From Deltaproteobacteria bacterium (GTDB lineage: Bacteria > Myxococcota_A > UBA796 > SXON01): a stretch of 64,000 nucleotides of DNA. Position 1 is the stretch's first letter, and each line of letters begins with the position of its first letter. Of the stretch, positions 1 to 6,460 are shown one piece after another. The stretch covers positions 62,001 through 126,000 of the forward strand of contig CANLGL010000007.1 in assembly GCA_947490345.1 (NCBI GenBank), written 5' to 3'. The notes under the pieces are model-generated. The model was not told where the DNA came from. It made no database searches and worked only from the letters and a program-made list of their open reading frames with translations. A program made the position numbers and the translations under genes.

Positions 1-225
1 CCCGAACCCTCGAAGGTGTGCCTTGTTCGACCCCAGGTCGGGCTTTCCCGACTCAAACGCGCCGAGTCCCACGACTTCGGGCGTGCCCGCCGACGGGGTT
101 GCTGCAGCGACGAGACGGAGCCCTTCGCGCACCAGTTCGGAGGGCGAGCGACCGGTCTCCCGGGTCAACCGGTCGAGGATGGCCTCCGATGGGGGGTCAA
201 GGCGAATATGGGCGACGCGCGACAT
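1..225 (-). CDS. VapB-like antitoxin, cut by window edge
   Basis: This is a small ribbon-helix-helix-type antitoxin, starting at the ATG at 225 and running off the left edge with only its last residue and stop missing (judged against the copy at 3593-3823). It begins MSRVAHIRLDPPSEAI, a short strand followed by helical segments, as expected for a DNA-binding antitoxin of a PIN-toxin pair. The partner toxin would lie to the left, outside the window. The sequence matches the 3593-3823 gene almost base for base, without indels, including the promoter region upstream. That indicates a recent duplication. Family assignment is by eye; the specific toxin partner is inferred. Confidence 0.7.
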   Translation of the reverse strand, partial: MSRVAHIRLDPPSEAILDRLTRETGRSPSELVREGLRLVAAATPSAGTPEVVGLGAFESGKPDLGSNKAHLRGFG

Positions 226-232
226 GATGACT

Positions 233-258
233 CCTATACACCGTATACATTGTATCAC
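233..258 (-). promoter_or_regulatory. Probable promoter/operator of vapB copy 1
   Basis: This is an AT-rich block in GC-rich surroundings. On the minus strand it reads GTGATACAATGTATACGG, with a good -10-like TACAAT and the palindrome GTATAC, followed by an AGGAG-type ribosome site before the ATG at 225. A closely similar block precedes the second antitoxin copy. Autoregulation by the antitoxin is typical of such operons and is inferred here. Confidence 0.45.
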
Positions 259-297
259 AGGCTCGAAGACCGGCCATCGGTCAACGACCTGGACGCC

Positions 298-513
298 CGT
301 TGCCCCATCCGCCCCCCGCGGGTAATGTCGACCTCGATCCCCAGCGACCTAGCGTTTCTGCGGGAGCGGCCTTCGAGATGACGAGCTTGTACTGACTCAT
401 TTGAACGCGAACCTCGGGCTCCGGCGCGAGCCAGAAAGTTCTAGCTGTTTCCAGTACACCCCGCCATCAAGCAAACGCCCACTTTCGACTTGTTCGAGAG
501 TGGGCGTTTCGCG
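298..513 (-). repeat. Accessory-island repeat, long copy 1
   Basis: This 216-bp segment is about 90% identical to 1977-2192 without an evident indel, and its core recurs at 3068-3125 and 4823-4866, all in the same orientation. It includes a hairpin (AAACGCCCACT at about 473-483, pairing with AGTGGGCGTTT at about 499-509). On the minus strand one open frame ends FAFK with TGA at 397-399, and a second starts MSQYKLVIS at 400, giving an ATGA overlap. This suggests the repeat is the junction of a decayed two-gene operon. The plus strand is also partly open, so the coding strand is not proven. The remaining bases between 226 and 563 show no gene. Confidence 0.7.
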
Positions 514-563
514 TTTTTGGGCTCGGGATGCGGACTTCGGGAGTTCAAGCGCGGGAGGGCGGA

Positions 564-989
564 TCAGCCGATTCCCATCCCCCGGTCCTCGCCGGGGATC
601 ACCCAGCCGTAGCCGCCGCAACCGCAGATTAAGGGCTCCTTGATCCGCCCTGTACCCGAGCACACGTCGCATGTGACGGCCTCGTCCGGGCGCTGGGGCA
701 ACGTCGCTTCGAGTTCATCGCAAGCCAAGGAGGCCCTCCTGAGCGCCATCCGGCGCAGGAAGGGCGAGGCCGGCGACCAACCGGTGCTCCACTCGATGTC
801 ATACAGCCAGAGTTCGCCGCTCTCGCGGGCGAACACCACCGCGGTCCACCCGAGGTAGAGCGGCACCGCCCGATGTTCGTGCGCAAGGGGGCGGACCCAC
901 TCGGCCTCGGTGGCAAGCCAAGGCAGCGGTGAAGTCGGCGACCCGAGCCAAGTCCTCACGAACGCCGCGATCACTTCCTCACCCGGCAA
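564..989 (-). CDS. Hypothetical protein with DnaJ-type Cys motif
   Basis: I do not recognise the 141-residue protein as a whole. The N-terminal ~90 residues are rich in Trp and Leu and look like a compact soluble domain. The C-terminus carries four cysteines (C107, C110, C122, C124) in a CDVCSGTGR...CGCGG arrangement, like half of a DnaJ zinc finger, so metal binding is likely. It starts with TTG three bases after the stop of the XRE-domain gene, so it is the last gene of a three-gene operon and may be the partner of that regulator. A GTG at 974 is an alternative start. A toxin or effector role is only a guess from its position. Confidence 0.6.
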   Translation of the reverse strand: MPGEEVIAAFVRTWLGSPTSPLPWLATEAEWVRPLAHEHRAVPLYLGWTAVVFARESGELWLYDIEWSTGWSPASPFLRRMALRRASLACDELEATLPQRPDEAVTCDVCSGTGRIKEPLICGCGGYGWVIPGEDRGMGIG

Positions 990-992
990 CCG

Positions 993-1502
993 TCAGGCCC
1001 CGTCGAACTGCGCGAGCACGAAGTCCTCCTCGCCGACGTGCGCCCTCAGTTCGAGGCTGCCGCCGAGGGCTCGGACGTACGCCCGAAGGGTCGAGAGGCC
1101 CACGTCGCGGCGCCGCTCTACTTTCGATACGGCGGCCTGGCCCACACCGAGTCGACCCGCTACGACCTCCTGCGAAAGTCCTGCCGCGAGGCGGAGTTCA
1201 CGCAGCATGACATGACGCGGTGGCAGCGTGATGCCGCCTTCTTGGAGCAGCGCCAGCACCCGGGAAGCCGCCTCCCCCCGGTCGTTCGTGACCTCGTCGG
1301 GCCCTTCCCCATAGGCGACCTCGCCGCCGGCGGCGATGCCGAAGCCGACCTGCGGTCGCCACTCGACAAGAACGACGTGGGTCCCCGCCGCCAACCTGGC
1401 GAACGTGCTCCCGGCAACGTCGGCAACGGGGGCGTCGACGTCCACCTGGACCGTAGGCAGGCGCTTCTTGATCGCCTTGAGAAACCAGTCGAATTCACTC
1501 AT
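993..1502 (-). CDS. XRE-family regulator with novel N-terminal domain
   Basis: The 169-residue protein has a helix-turn-helix of the XRE/Cro type at about residues 99-150 (LRELRLAAGLSQEVVAGRLG, then a recognition helix with AAVSKVERR). The first ~90 residues form a separate domain that I cannot name. The ATG at 1502 has a good ribosome site (GAGGAGTG) inside the end of the upstream gene, with which it overlaps by 8 bp. It is followed closely by the Cys-motif protein. An upstream partner, HTH protein and downstream partner in one transcript resembles a toxin-antitoxin or small defence operon in layout. Family knowledge supports DNA binding and autoregulation; the system type is inference. Confidence 0.75.
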   Translation of the reverse strand: MSEFDWFLKAIKKRLPTVQVDVDAPVADVAGSTFARLAAGTHVVLVEWRPQVGFGIAAGGEVAYGEGPDEVTNDRGEAASRVLALLQEGGITLPPRHVMLRELRLAAGLSQEVVAGRLGVGQAAVSKVERRRDVGLSTLRAYVRALGGSLELRAHVGEEDFVLAQFDGA

Positions 1503-1852
1503 CCCACACTCCTCGTCCGGCTGTGCCGGTCTTGGTGAACACGACCTCGCCCGTGGCGCGGTCCTTGATCTCGATGCTCCCGTTCGCGGCCACGAACGTC
1601 AGATGACGAACATGGTGAAGGCAGGACACGCCGAGGCGACCCGGTACACTCCGAATTCGGTCCGCCAACGCCGGGTACATTCGACCGTCCGTCTGCCAAC
1701 TGTCTGGGTTGAAGCTCACTCCGGAGTGCTCGTCCTCCACGGCGTTCAAGGTAGATGCGAGCAGATTCACGGCCTCGTCGAGCCGGAGCAGCCAGCGTCA
1801 GCCGCCGAAAGAACTCGGCCAGGCGATTGCTCTTGGTCCATGGCTCCGACAC
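1495..1852 (-). pseudogene. First gene of XRE operon, apparent frameshift
   Basis: The frame open to 1495 contains the plausible segment RLDEAVNLLASTLNAVEDEH but begins just after an in-frame TGA at 1798-1800. Only a GTG at 1770 could start it, and that would cut into an amphipathic helix. The neighbouring frame, from a GTG at 1852, supplies a matching N-terminus (SNRLAEFFRRLTLAAPAR) and then loses sense near 1785. One base change near 1780-1800 would join them into a protein of about 118 residues. Either the gene is broken, or the 91-residue GTG form is used. The product is not recognised. It overlaps the XRE gene by 8 bp and leads that operon. Confidence 0.5.
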
Positions 1853-1976
1853 GCAGCATCAGTATTCCGTTGATGGCATAGTGCCCACGGTTTCCACCCA
1901 CGTCAACCGCGGCCGCCCGGCCACCGAGCGACTGCGCGCGGTCACGCGGCACGCCCCCCTCGCCAACCTGAACAGC

Positions 1977-2192
1977 CGTTGCCCCCTCCGCGTCCCGCGG
2001 GTTATGTCGACCTCGAACTTCAGCGACCTAGCGTTTCTGCGGGAGCGGTCTTCGAGATGACGAGCTTGTACTGACTCATTTGAACGCGGACCTCCGGCTC
2101 CGGCGCCAGGCAGAAAGTTCTAGCGGTTTCCAGTACACCCCGCCATCAAGCAAACGCCCACTTTCGACTTGTTCGAGAGTGGGCGTTTCGCG
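1977..2192 (-). repeat. Accessory-island repeat, long copy 2
   Basis: This is the second 216-bp copy of the repeat at 298-513, offset by exactly 1,679 bases. It keeps the hairpin with AAACGCCCACT / AGTGGGCGTTT arms and the ATGA overlap (TGA at 2076-2078, ATG at 2077-2079 on the minus strand). Its downstream frame MSQYKLVISK stops after about 19 codons. It sits upstream of the plus-strand antitoxin at 2285. The flanks at 1853-1976 and 2193-2284 hold no gene that I can see. The former must contain the promoter of the minus-strand XRE operon. Confidence 0.7.
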
Positions 2193-2284
2193 GTTTCCTA
2201 CTTTCGACCCGCGGATCGGCCCTTCGAGTCCTGTCCGGTGCCGCACTCGGTGGACGGGGCCCGGCGTTCGCCTATGATCACAGC

Positions 2285-2512
2285 ATGTCTGCCGCCGCAC
2301 GCCGCGTCTACGACCTCCACGTCCGCGCCCTTCCGCGTGGAGTGCAGCTCGAACTGTTGGCCGTCATCGCGAACGAGGCGGCGCAAGCCTCCGAACCTTC
2401 TGGTGGCGAGGGGCTTCGTGATCTCGCCGGCCTCGGTCGCGAAGTCTGGGCTGGCGTGGACGCCGACTCGTACGTTCGTGACCTTCGCGACGAGTGGGAT
2501 CGCCGTCCGTGA
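2285..2512 (+). CDS. Antitoxin of a PIN-toxin pair
   Basis: This 75-residue helical protein begins MSAAARRVYDLHVRALPRGV and ends in a charged tail (SYVRDLRDEWDRRP) typical of small antitoxins that wrap a toxin. Its stop codon overlaps the GTG start of the PIN-domain toxin frame by four bases (GTGA, 2509-2512), the usual antitoxin-toxin coupling. The toxin that follows is disrupted, so this is now probably an orphan antitoxin. No particular antitoxin family can be named from sequence alone. Confidence 0.65.
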   Translation: MSAAARRVYDLHVRALPRGVQLELLAVIANEAAQASEPSGGEGLRDLAGLGREVWAGVDADSYVRDLRDEWDRRP

Positions 2513-2957
2513 TCCCTGGCGCCCTGGCCGGGGTGGGCGTGTTGGCCATCGACTCGGCTCCGCTCATCTACTTGGTTGAACGTCACACAACGTTCGGGCC
2601 GCCGATGGAGGCGATGGCGGCGCTCGTCGATGCCGGTGAGCTGCAGCTCGTGGCTTCACCCTGACGCTCACCGAGGTGCTGACGCAGCCGCTGCGCGTGG
2701 CACGGGGGGACATCGCGGCGGCGTACCAGCGAATCCTCTGCCATCATGCCTCGGTGCGACTCATCCCGTTGGACGCGTCGATCGCGGCTTCTGCCGCGGA
2801 GCTGCGGGCTCGCTACAATCTCCGGACCCCCGACGCGATTCAACTCGCCACCGCGGTCGCGTCCGGCGCGGAGGCGTTCCTGACGAACGACTGAGACCTC
2901 ACGCGAGTCACCGAGATCCGGGTGCTGCAGGTCGCCGCACTCGTCGCCGGGGAGTGA
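2509..2957 (+). pseudogene. VapC-like PIN toxin, frameshifted and interrupted
   Basis: Reading from GTG at 2509 gives a PIN N-terminus (VLAIDSAPLIYLVERH, with the first catalytic Asp). At about 2657 the frame is lost: inserting one base restores LVASTLTLTEVLTQPLRVAR, which continues through DASIAASAAELRARYNL and TPDAIQLATAVASGAEAFLT, the standard second half of VapC. A second lesion follows: TGA at 2892-2894 stands where PIN proteins of this type usually have Trp (FLTND-stop-DLTRV). The true end is TGA at 2955-2957. Two independent lesions make a dead toxin gene more likely than a sequencing error. PIN proteins are Mg-dependent RNases. Confidence 0.8.
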
Positions 2958-3067
2958 CGCGAGCCGGGCGCCCCGGCCGGCGGTGCCGCCCCAGACGACC
3001 TGAACGCCCGGCGCTCTGCAGGTCATGGCGGGTGCGATCCTGTCGACCCTCACGCCTTGGCGCCGGT

Positions 3068-3125
3068 GGCCTTCAAGATGACGAGCTTGTACTGACTCAT
3101 TTGAGCGCGAACCTCGGGCTCCGGA
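3068..3125 (-). repeat. Accessory-island repeat, short copy 3
   Basis: This is the core of the repeat only (GACGAGCTTGTACTGACTCA and flanks). On the minus strand it again starts an open frame MSQYKLVILK with the ATGA overlap, ending after about 16 codons. It lies directly downstream of the minus-strand vapC at 3174. The rest of the gap 2958-3173 has no recognisable gene. Confidence 0.6.
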
Positions 3126-3173
3126 CTTCTGGAGTTCAAGCGTCCCGTCCGCCCGCGACCGTTCGCCGGTGCC

Positions 3174-3596
3174 TCAGGTTCCGGGCTCCACGAGCAGGTT
3201 GAAGATCCGGCGCCGCTGCCAGCGATACGTTCGAAAATCCGCGTCCAGCGTGAGAATTCGGGGCGTGTCGACGAGCTCGGCAAGCCGAACGAGGCAGGCA
3301 TCCGCGAGGTCCATCGGGACATCGGCGTAGCGCTCCATCAGCGTCGCCACATCACCCGCTTCTGCTGTCAGGTGAAACGGAATCTGAAAGTTGCCTTTCC
3401 CGACATTCGCGAGTACGGCCCCCCGGGCACCCGGCAAGCCGCGCAGCAGGTAGCAGGCCTCCGCCACCACCGCCTCGCAGGTGATCAAGGCCGCGCCGAG
3501 CCCGTGGATCGCGCGAGCGCAATCCGCGTGTCGCCGCTCGCTGCGGTCGAGTAGCGCGACGATTACGCCCGTGTCGAGGAGCACCGACTGGCTCAC
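3174..3596 (-). CDS. vapC: VapC-like PIN-domain ribonuclease toxin
   Basis: This complete 140-residue PIN domain protein has the acidic active-site residues in the expected places: D8 (SVLLDTGVIVALLD), E46 (CEAVVAEACYLL), D99 (MDLADACLVRLAE) and D118/D120 (ILTLDADFRTYR). PIN toxins cleave RNA in a Mg-dependent way, usually tRNA or rRNA. Its start overlaps the end of the antitoxin gene at 3593 by four bases, so the two are cotranscribed, antitoxin first. Of the several PIN toxin loci in the first 5 kb this is the only one that looks intact. The exact RNA target cannot be read from sequence. Confidence 0.88.
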   Translation of the reverse strand: MSQSVLLDTGVIVALLDRSERRHADCARAIHGLGAALITCEAVVAEACYLLRGLPGARGAVLANVGKGNFQIPFHLTAEAGDVATLMERYADVPMDLADACLVRLAELVDTPRILTLDADFRTYRWQRRRIFNLLVEPGT

Positions 3597-3823
3597 TTCC
3601 CGAACCCTCGAAGGTGTGCCTTGTTCGACCCCAGGTCGGGCGTTCCCGACTCAAACACGCCGAGTCCCACGACCTCGGGCGTGCCCGGCGACGGCGTCGC
3701 CGCGGCGACGAGGCGGAGCCCTTCCCGTACGAGTTCTGAGGGGGAGCGGCCAGTCTCCCTGGTCAGGCGGTCCAGGATGGCTTCGGATGGGGGGTCGAGA
3801 CGAATGTGAGCGACGCGCGACAT
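3593..3823 (-). CDS. vapB: VapB-like antitoxin, copy 2
   Basis: This 76-residue antitoxin is paired with the PIN toxin at 3174-3596 by a four-base overlap. Its N-terminus MSRVAHIRLDPPSEAI and the helix DRLTRETGRSPSELVREGL fit a ribbon-helix-helix DNA-binding fold, and the Gly/Pro-rich tail would bind the toxin. The gene is nearly identical to the one at 1-225. The ATG at 3823 is preceded by GGAGA and by an AT-rich promoter block shared with the other copy. Cross-neutralisation between the duplicated loci is possible but not shown. Confidence 0.8.
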   Translation of the reverse strand: MSRVAHIRLDPPSEAILDRLTRETGRSPSELVREGLRLVAAATPSPGTPEVVGLGVFESGTPDLGSNKAHLRGFGK

Positions 3824-3830
3824 GACGTCT

Positions 3831-3858
3831 CCATATACACCGCGTGCATTGTATCACG
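3831..3858 (-). promoter_or_regulatory. Probable promoter/operator of vapBC
   Basis: This AT-rich block reads GTGATACAATGCACGCGG on the minus strand, sharing GTGATACAATG and GGTGTATA with the block upstream of the first antitoxin copy. It has a -10-like TACAAT and lies just before the ribosome site of vapB. Differences between the two copies fall in the middle of the palindrome. Confidence 0.4.
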
Positions 3859-3924
3859 CGGGATCGAAGACGGTGTCCGCCCCGGAGTTTGACGACGTAC
3901 CCTCGAGTTCTCCGGCGTCGCGGA

Positions 3925-4686
3925 TCAGGGATCGACGTAGTCCATTCCCTCCGCAAACACGTCGAGGCCTTCCCAACCGCTCTCGAACCCGCAGTGTCCG
4001 CTCCCGTCCACGATCCGGTGGCGAACGGTGCTGAAGCCCAGGTCGGTGTAGTAGGCGGCCGCGGCCTCGGAGTGCTCGAGGAGGAAGTCGTCCGCGATGA
4101 TCTCGAAGTCGTAACGAACGCGGTCGAGGTCCACCGAGGTGAGCTCGGTTGGGGCGGGCGCGGGGTCGGGGTCCGCCTCCGGTTCGCAGCCACCGCCGTT
4201 GAGGCGCGGAATGTCGCCTCCGCAGAGCGCGACCACGCCGCCGCCGTACCGGTAGTCGGTGTGCAGGTGGAAGGCCGCCGCGAAGTCGGAGCCCCCCGAG
4301 AGCCCGGTGGTGAAGAGCCGCTCAGTGTCCACGCCGAGGTCGCCGACGAGGCGCTGCTGCACGAACTCATCCACGTAGGTGGCGTTGTCCTCCACCTGTG
4401 GTGCCCACCAGCAGCCCGCGTCGCCGGGCGCGTCGGGGCTGGCCATCGAGGCCAGGACCAGGTTGTGCTCACCCGCGACGTCCGCGTGCAGGCTTGCCTG
4501 CTTGAGGTAGCCGGCATTGCCGAAGTCCTCAGTGAAGAACAGCAGGACGCCCAGGGGCGGTTGGTCGCTCGCGCCGTCCGGGACGACCAGCGCGACGTTG
4601 GCCGTCAGGCCGTTCGTGCTCGTGAAGGTCTCGTCGAGGACCGACGCCGCGTTCGTCGTGCATGCCGCGAGCAGGAGAAGGGTCAC
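3925..4686 (-). CDS. Secreted lipoprotein esterase (PHB depolymerase-like)
   Basis: The 253-residue protein starts at GTG 4686, with an in-frame stop shortly upstream, and opens with a very short lipoprotein signal, LLLLAAC (Cys9). The remainder looks like an alpha/beta-hydrolase of the LpqC / polyhydroxybutyrate depolymerase type: oxyanion region LGVLLFFTEDFGNAGY, nucleophile elbow GLSGGS with Ser130, and a late His in DGSGHCGFES as the likely catalytic base. A Pro/Asp/Ala tract around residue 175 is an insertion. It would act on short acyl esters at the cell surface; the substrate is unknown. It stands alone between accessory toxin loci. Confidence 0.7.
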   Translation of the reverse strand: MTLLLLAACTTNAASVLDETFTSTNGLTANVALVVPDGASDQPPLGVLLFFTEDFGNAGYLKQASLHADVAGEHNLVLASMASPDAPGDAGCWWAPQVEDNATYVDEFVQQRLVGDLGVDTERLFTTGLSGGSDFAAAFHLHTDYRYGGGVVALCGGDIPRLNGGGCEPEADPDPAPAPTELTSVDLDRVRYDFEIIADDFLLEHSEAAAAYYTDLGFSTVRHRIVDGSGHCGFESGWEGLDVFAEGMDYVDP

Positions 4687-4822
4687 CGGGCTCCCGTCCG
4701 GAGTCCCTACACCGCCGGCGTGGATGTACGCAACTTAGCCCCCGACGAGCGCTGGCGCGGCAGGTCGCGCCAGCGCTCCTGCGCCGCGGCAACTCGCTGC
4801 CGACACCACGCCGGCGAACCCA

Positions 4823-4866
4823 CTGATGACGAGGTTGTACTAACTCATTTGAACGCGAACCTCGGC
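4823..4866 (-). repeat. Accessory-island repeat, short copy 4
   Basis: This is the most divergent core copy (CTCATTTGAACGCGAACCTC is retained). The minus-strand ATG is followed by AGT TAG, so the downstream frame is dead here. Like copy 3 it lies at the 3' side of a minus-strand toxin locus. Confidence 0.5.
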
Positions 4867-4871
4867 AGCGC

Positions 4872-4960
4872 CTACTCGGGATGCACGCGCAGCGAACCCC
4901 CGCCCTTCAACCGAACGGCCAGCATGTGGCGGCGGTCGAGGCTCAGCAGGAGGTCGGTGC
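4872..4960 (-). pseudogene. C-terminal stump of a PIN toxin
   Basis: In the frame next to the antitoxin's last codons, the minus strand reads TDLLLSLDRRHMLAVRLKGG and ends GSLRVHPE-stop (TAG at 4872-4874). This looks like the last ~28 residues of a VapC-like protein, with everything upstream deleted so that the antitoxin now runs straight into it. The assignment rests on a short segment and on its position after an antitoxin. Confidence 0.45.
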
Positions 4961-5152
4961 CCAGCCGCTCGGCTTTTCCCTCCCGCTGCGCCCCAGCGCG
5001 GCGAACGGCAGGGCCAGCGGCTGATCCTCCCTTGCGAACGCCAAGACCACAGCGCGACGCACGACCTCCGACACCGAGGTGCCGTCCCGGTCGGCCTGAC
5101 CGGATGCGACCGCCGCCAGTTCATCGGGAAGGGAAATGGTGATGCGATGCAT
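4943..5152 (-). CDS. Ribbon-helix-helix (CopG-like) antitoxin, orphan
   Basis: This 69-residue protein begins MHRITISLPDELAAVASGQA and continues SVSEVVRRAVVLAFARE, a classic RHH dimer fold in which the first strand contacts DNA. I chose the ATG at 5152 over a longer upstream frame because the RHH domain begins exactly there and a promoter-like direct repeat lies immediately upstream. The end (GWAPTSC) probably reads into toxin sequence in the wrong frame. It is an orphan antitoxin whose toxin has been reduced to a stump. Confidence 0.7.
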   Translation of the reverse strand: MHRITISLPDELAAVASGQADRDGTSVSEVVRRAVVLAFAREDQPLALPFAALGRSGREKPSGWAPTSC

Positions 5153-5161
5153 ACTGCATAC
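5148..5161 (-). promoter_or_regulatory. Tandem heptamer operator-like site
   Basis: The plus strand reads TGCATACTGCATAC: two direct TGCATAC heptamers overlapping the antitoxin start. RHH antitoxins commonly bind short direct or inverted repeats next to their own start codon, so autoregulation is inferred. Confidence 0.4.
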
Positions 5162-5183
5162 TTGCGCGCCGTGCGACGCCGCG

Positions 5184-5573
5184 TCAACTCGGCGCCGAGA
5201 GCGCGCCGGTGAATCGGTTGCGGCCGACCCAATACGCGCACGCGGGGTCAGGACAATACTGCCCTTCGTAGTCGACGTTCTCTTCATGCGGACAGCCGAG
5301 CAACCGGTCCGACGTCACCACGCGTCGGACGGCATGACGACCCAGCAATTCTACAACTTCGTCAAGGAAATCGGCACGGTGCCTGACTTCGTCCGGGTCG
5401 GTCCGCCGGCACAAAATCTCGGCCCCGGCGTCCGCGCCTCGAACAAGCGCAAGCACGAGCTTGGTCGCACGCGTGCGGTCCGACCCGTAGAACGCGAGCG
5501 TCGCTACGGGCCATCCGGTGCGGCGGTTCGCTAGCTTCTCGATACCATATTTCGCCTTTTTGAGTCGGTCCAT
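5184..5573 (-). CDS. Conserved hypothetical with GCPHEE motif
   Basis: This 129-residue soluble protein opens MDRLKKAKYGIEKLANRRTG with LATLAFYGSD-type strands, and has a well-defined C-terminus: RLLGCPHEENVDYEGQYCPD then CAYWVGRNRF. The spaced Cys and His residues could bind metal. I recognise the pattern as one that recurs in uncharacterised bacterial proteins, but know of no function for it. It is a single gene, and the next gene downstream on this strand is the orphan antitoxin. Confidence 0.6.
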   Translation of the reverse strand: MDRLKKAKYGIEKLANRRTGWPVATLAFYGSDRTRATKLVLALVRGADAGAEILCRRTDPDEVRHRADFLDEVVELLGRHAVRRVVTSDRLLGCPHEENVDYEGQYCPDPACAYWVGRNRFTGALSAPS

Positions 5574-5637
5574 GCTCGCTCAATTATCCTATGGCACCGC
5601 CGAACCGAGGGCACGGGTGTCGGTCTCCACGCTCCGC

Positions 5638-6372
5638 TCAGCAACGCCGCCGAGGCAGGGCGCGCTTCCGCTCCTGAGCCGCGGGAGAGGCGAAGCCCTT
5701 CGACGCGGCGTGGGCCCACGCCTTCTCGATGGCGGTCCGGGCGTCAGGCGTCTCACAGGCCGTGTCGCCGTGATCCACATCGACCCTGCCGATCCGATTC
5801 GCAGCGGCGAGGGCCGCGGCACGCAGGCCCGGACTCCGGCACCCAATCGTGATCACCACGCGGTTCATCCCCGCGCGAAGGGCGTTGGGCGCCGTGTGGA
5901 TCGTCCGCGCAACCTCGTCCAGAAGTTCGGCGAAAAAGGTGTCGGGGGTCTGTTCGTCCCGGAACGCCAGCTGGCTGATGAGCGGCCACGCGGCGCGATT
6001 CACGTCCGGGTCTGCCGAGGCGAGCCACTGTCGGGCCTTCGTCGGCCCCAACGAGCCCTCGGCCGGAAGCGTAGCGGCGTAGTCCCCGCAGCTCAGCGCA
6101 GGCGAACCTTCGCGCGCCCAACGATCGAGGTCATCCGTGCCCATCCGGGCCGAATCCACGATCTTCATCGCAAGGTTGCGGGCGTCGAAGTTGCCGGTCT
6201 CCCACAAGGCCAGAGCGAGTTCGTGGTCCACGTCGATCCGCTTCATCAGCACCTTGAGCGTGGCGAAGCTGACACCGAACATCGGCCCGGTAGCGCCGTG
6301 GCGCACGTAGGTCTTGCGCGCCTGTGCCGTTCCGGCCGCCTCCAGCACGGTCATCGTCTCGGCAAGCGTCAT
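5638..6372 (-). CDS. AlkD-like DNA alkylation repair protein
   Basis: This helical-repeat protein of about 244 residues resembles the AlkD family of DNA glycosylases that remove N-alkylpurines with HEAT-like repeats. Features include FGVSFATLKVLMKRI, LALALWETGNFDARNLAMKI with the Trp-Glu and Asp-Ala-Arg pattern typical of the family, and the later repeat DVNRAAWPLISQLA. The C-terminus is basic (ERKRALPRRRC). I prefer ATG 6372; a GTG at 6393 would add seven residues. It is divergent from the DUF1801 gene, 88 bp away. The catalytic Asp of AlkD is not confidently assigned. Confidence 0.7.
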   Translation of the reverse strand: MTLAETMTVLEAAGTAQARKTYVRHGATGPMFGVSFATLKVLMKRIDVDHELALALWETGNFDARNLAMKIVDSARMGTDDLDRWAREGSPALSCGDYAATLPAEGSLGPTKARQWLASADPDVNRAAWPLISQLAFRDEQTPDTFFAELLDEVARTIHTAPNALRAGMNRVVITIGCRSPGLRAAALAAANRIGRVDVDHGDTACETPDARTAIEKAWAHAASKGFASPAAQERKRALPRRRC

Positions 6373-6460
6373 GCGCGCGGGGGAGCGTTTCACCCATGGG
6401 TACTATCGGGCACGAGCCAGCCCGGCTGCCTTGTCGGATCGGCAAGCGTTAGATCGGGGC

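Noticed and set aside
2892-2894. TGA read as tryptophan (alternative code)
   Set aside because: Many intact genes in the window end in TGA and use TGG for Trp, so the code is standard and this gene is broken.
298-4866. Chromosomal integron with attC sites between toxin cassettes
   Set aside because: The repeats lack the GTTRRRY / RYYYAAC ends of attC, genes between them point in both directions, and no integrase is present nearby.
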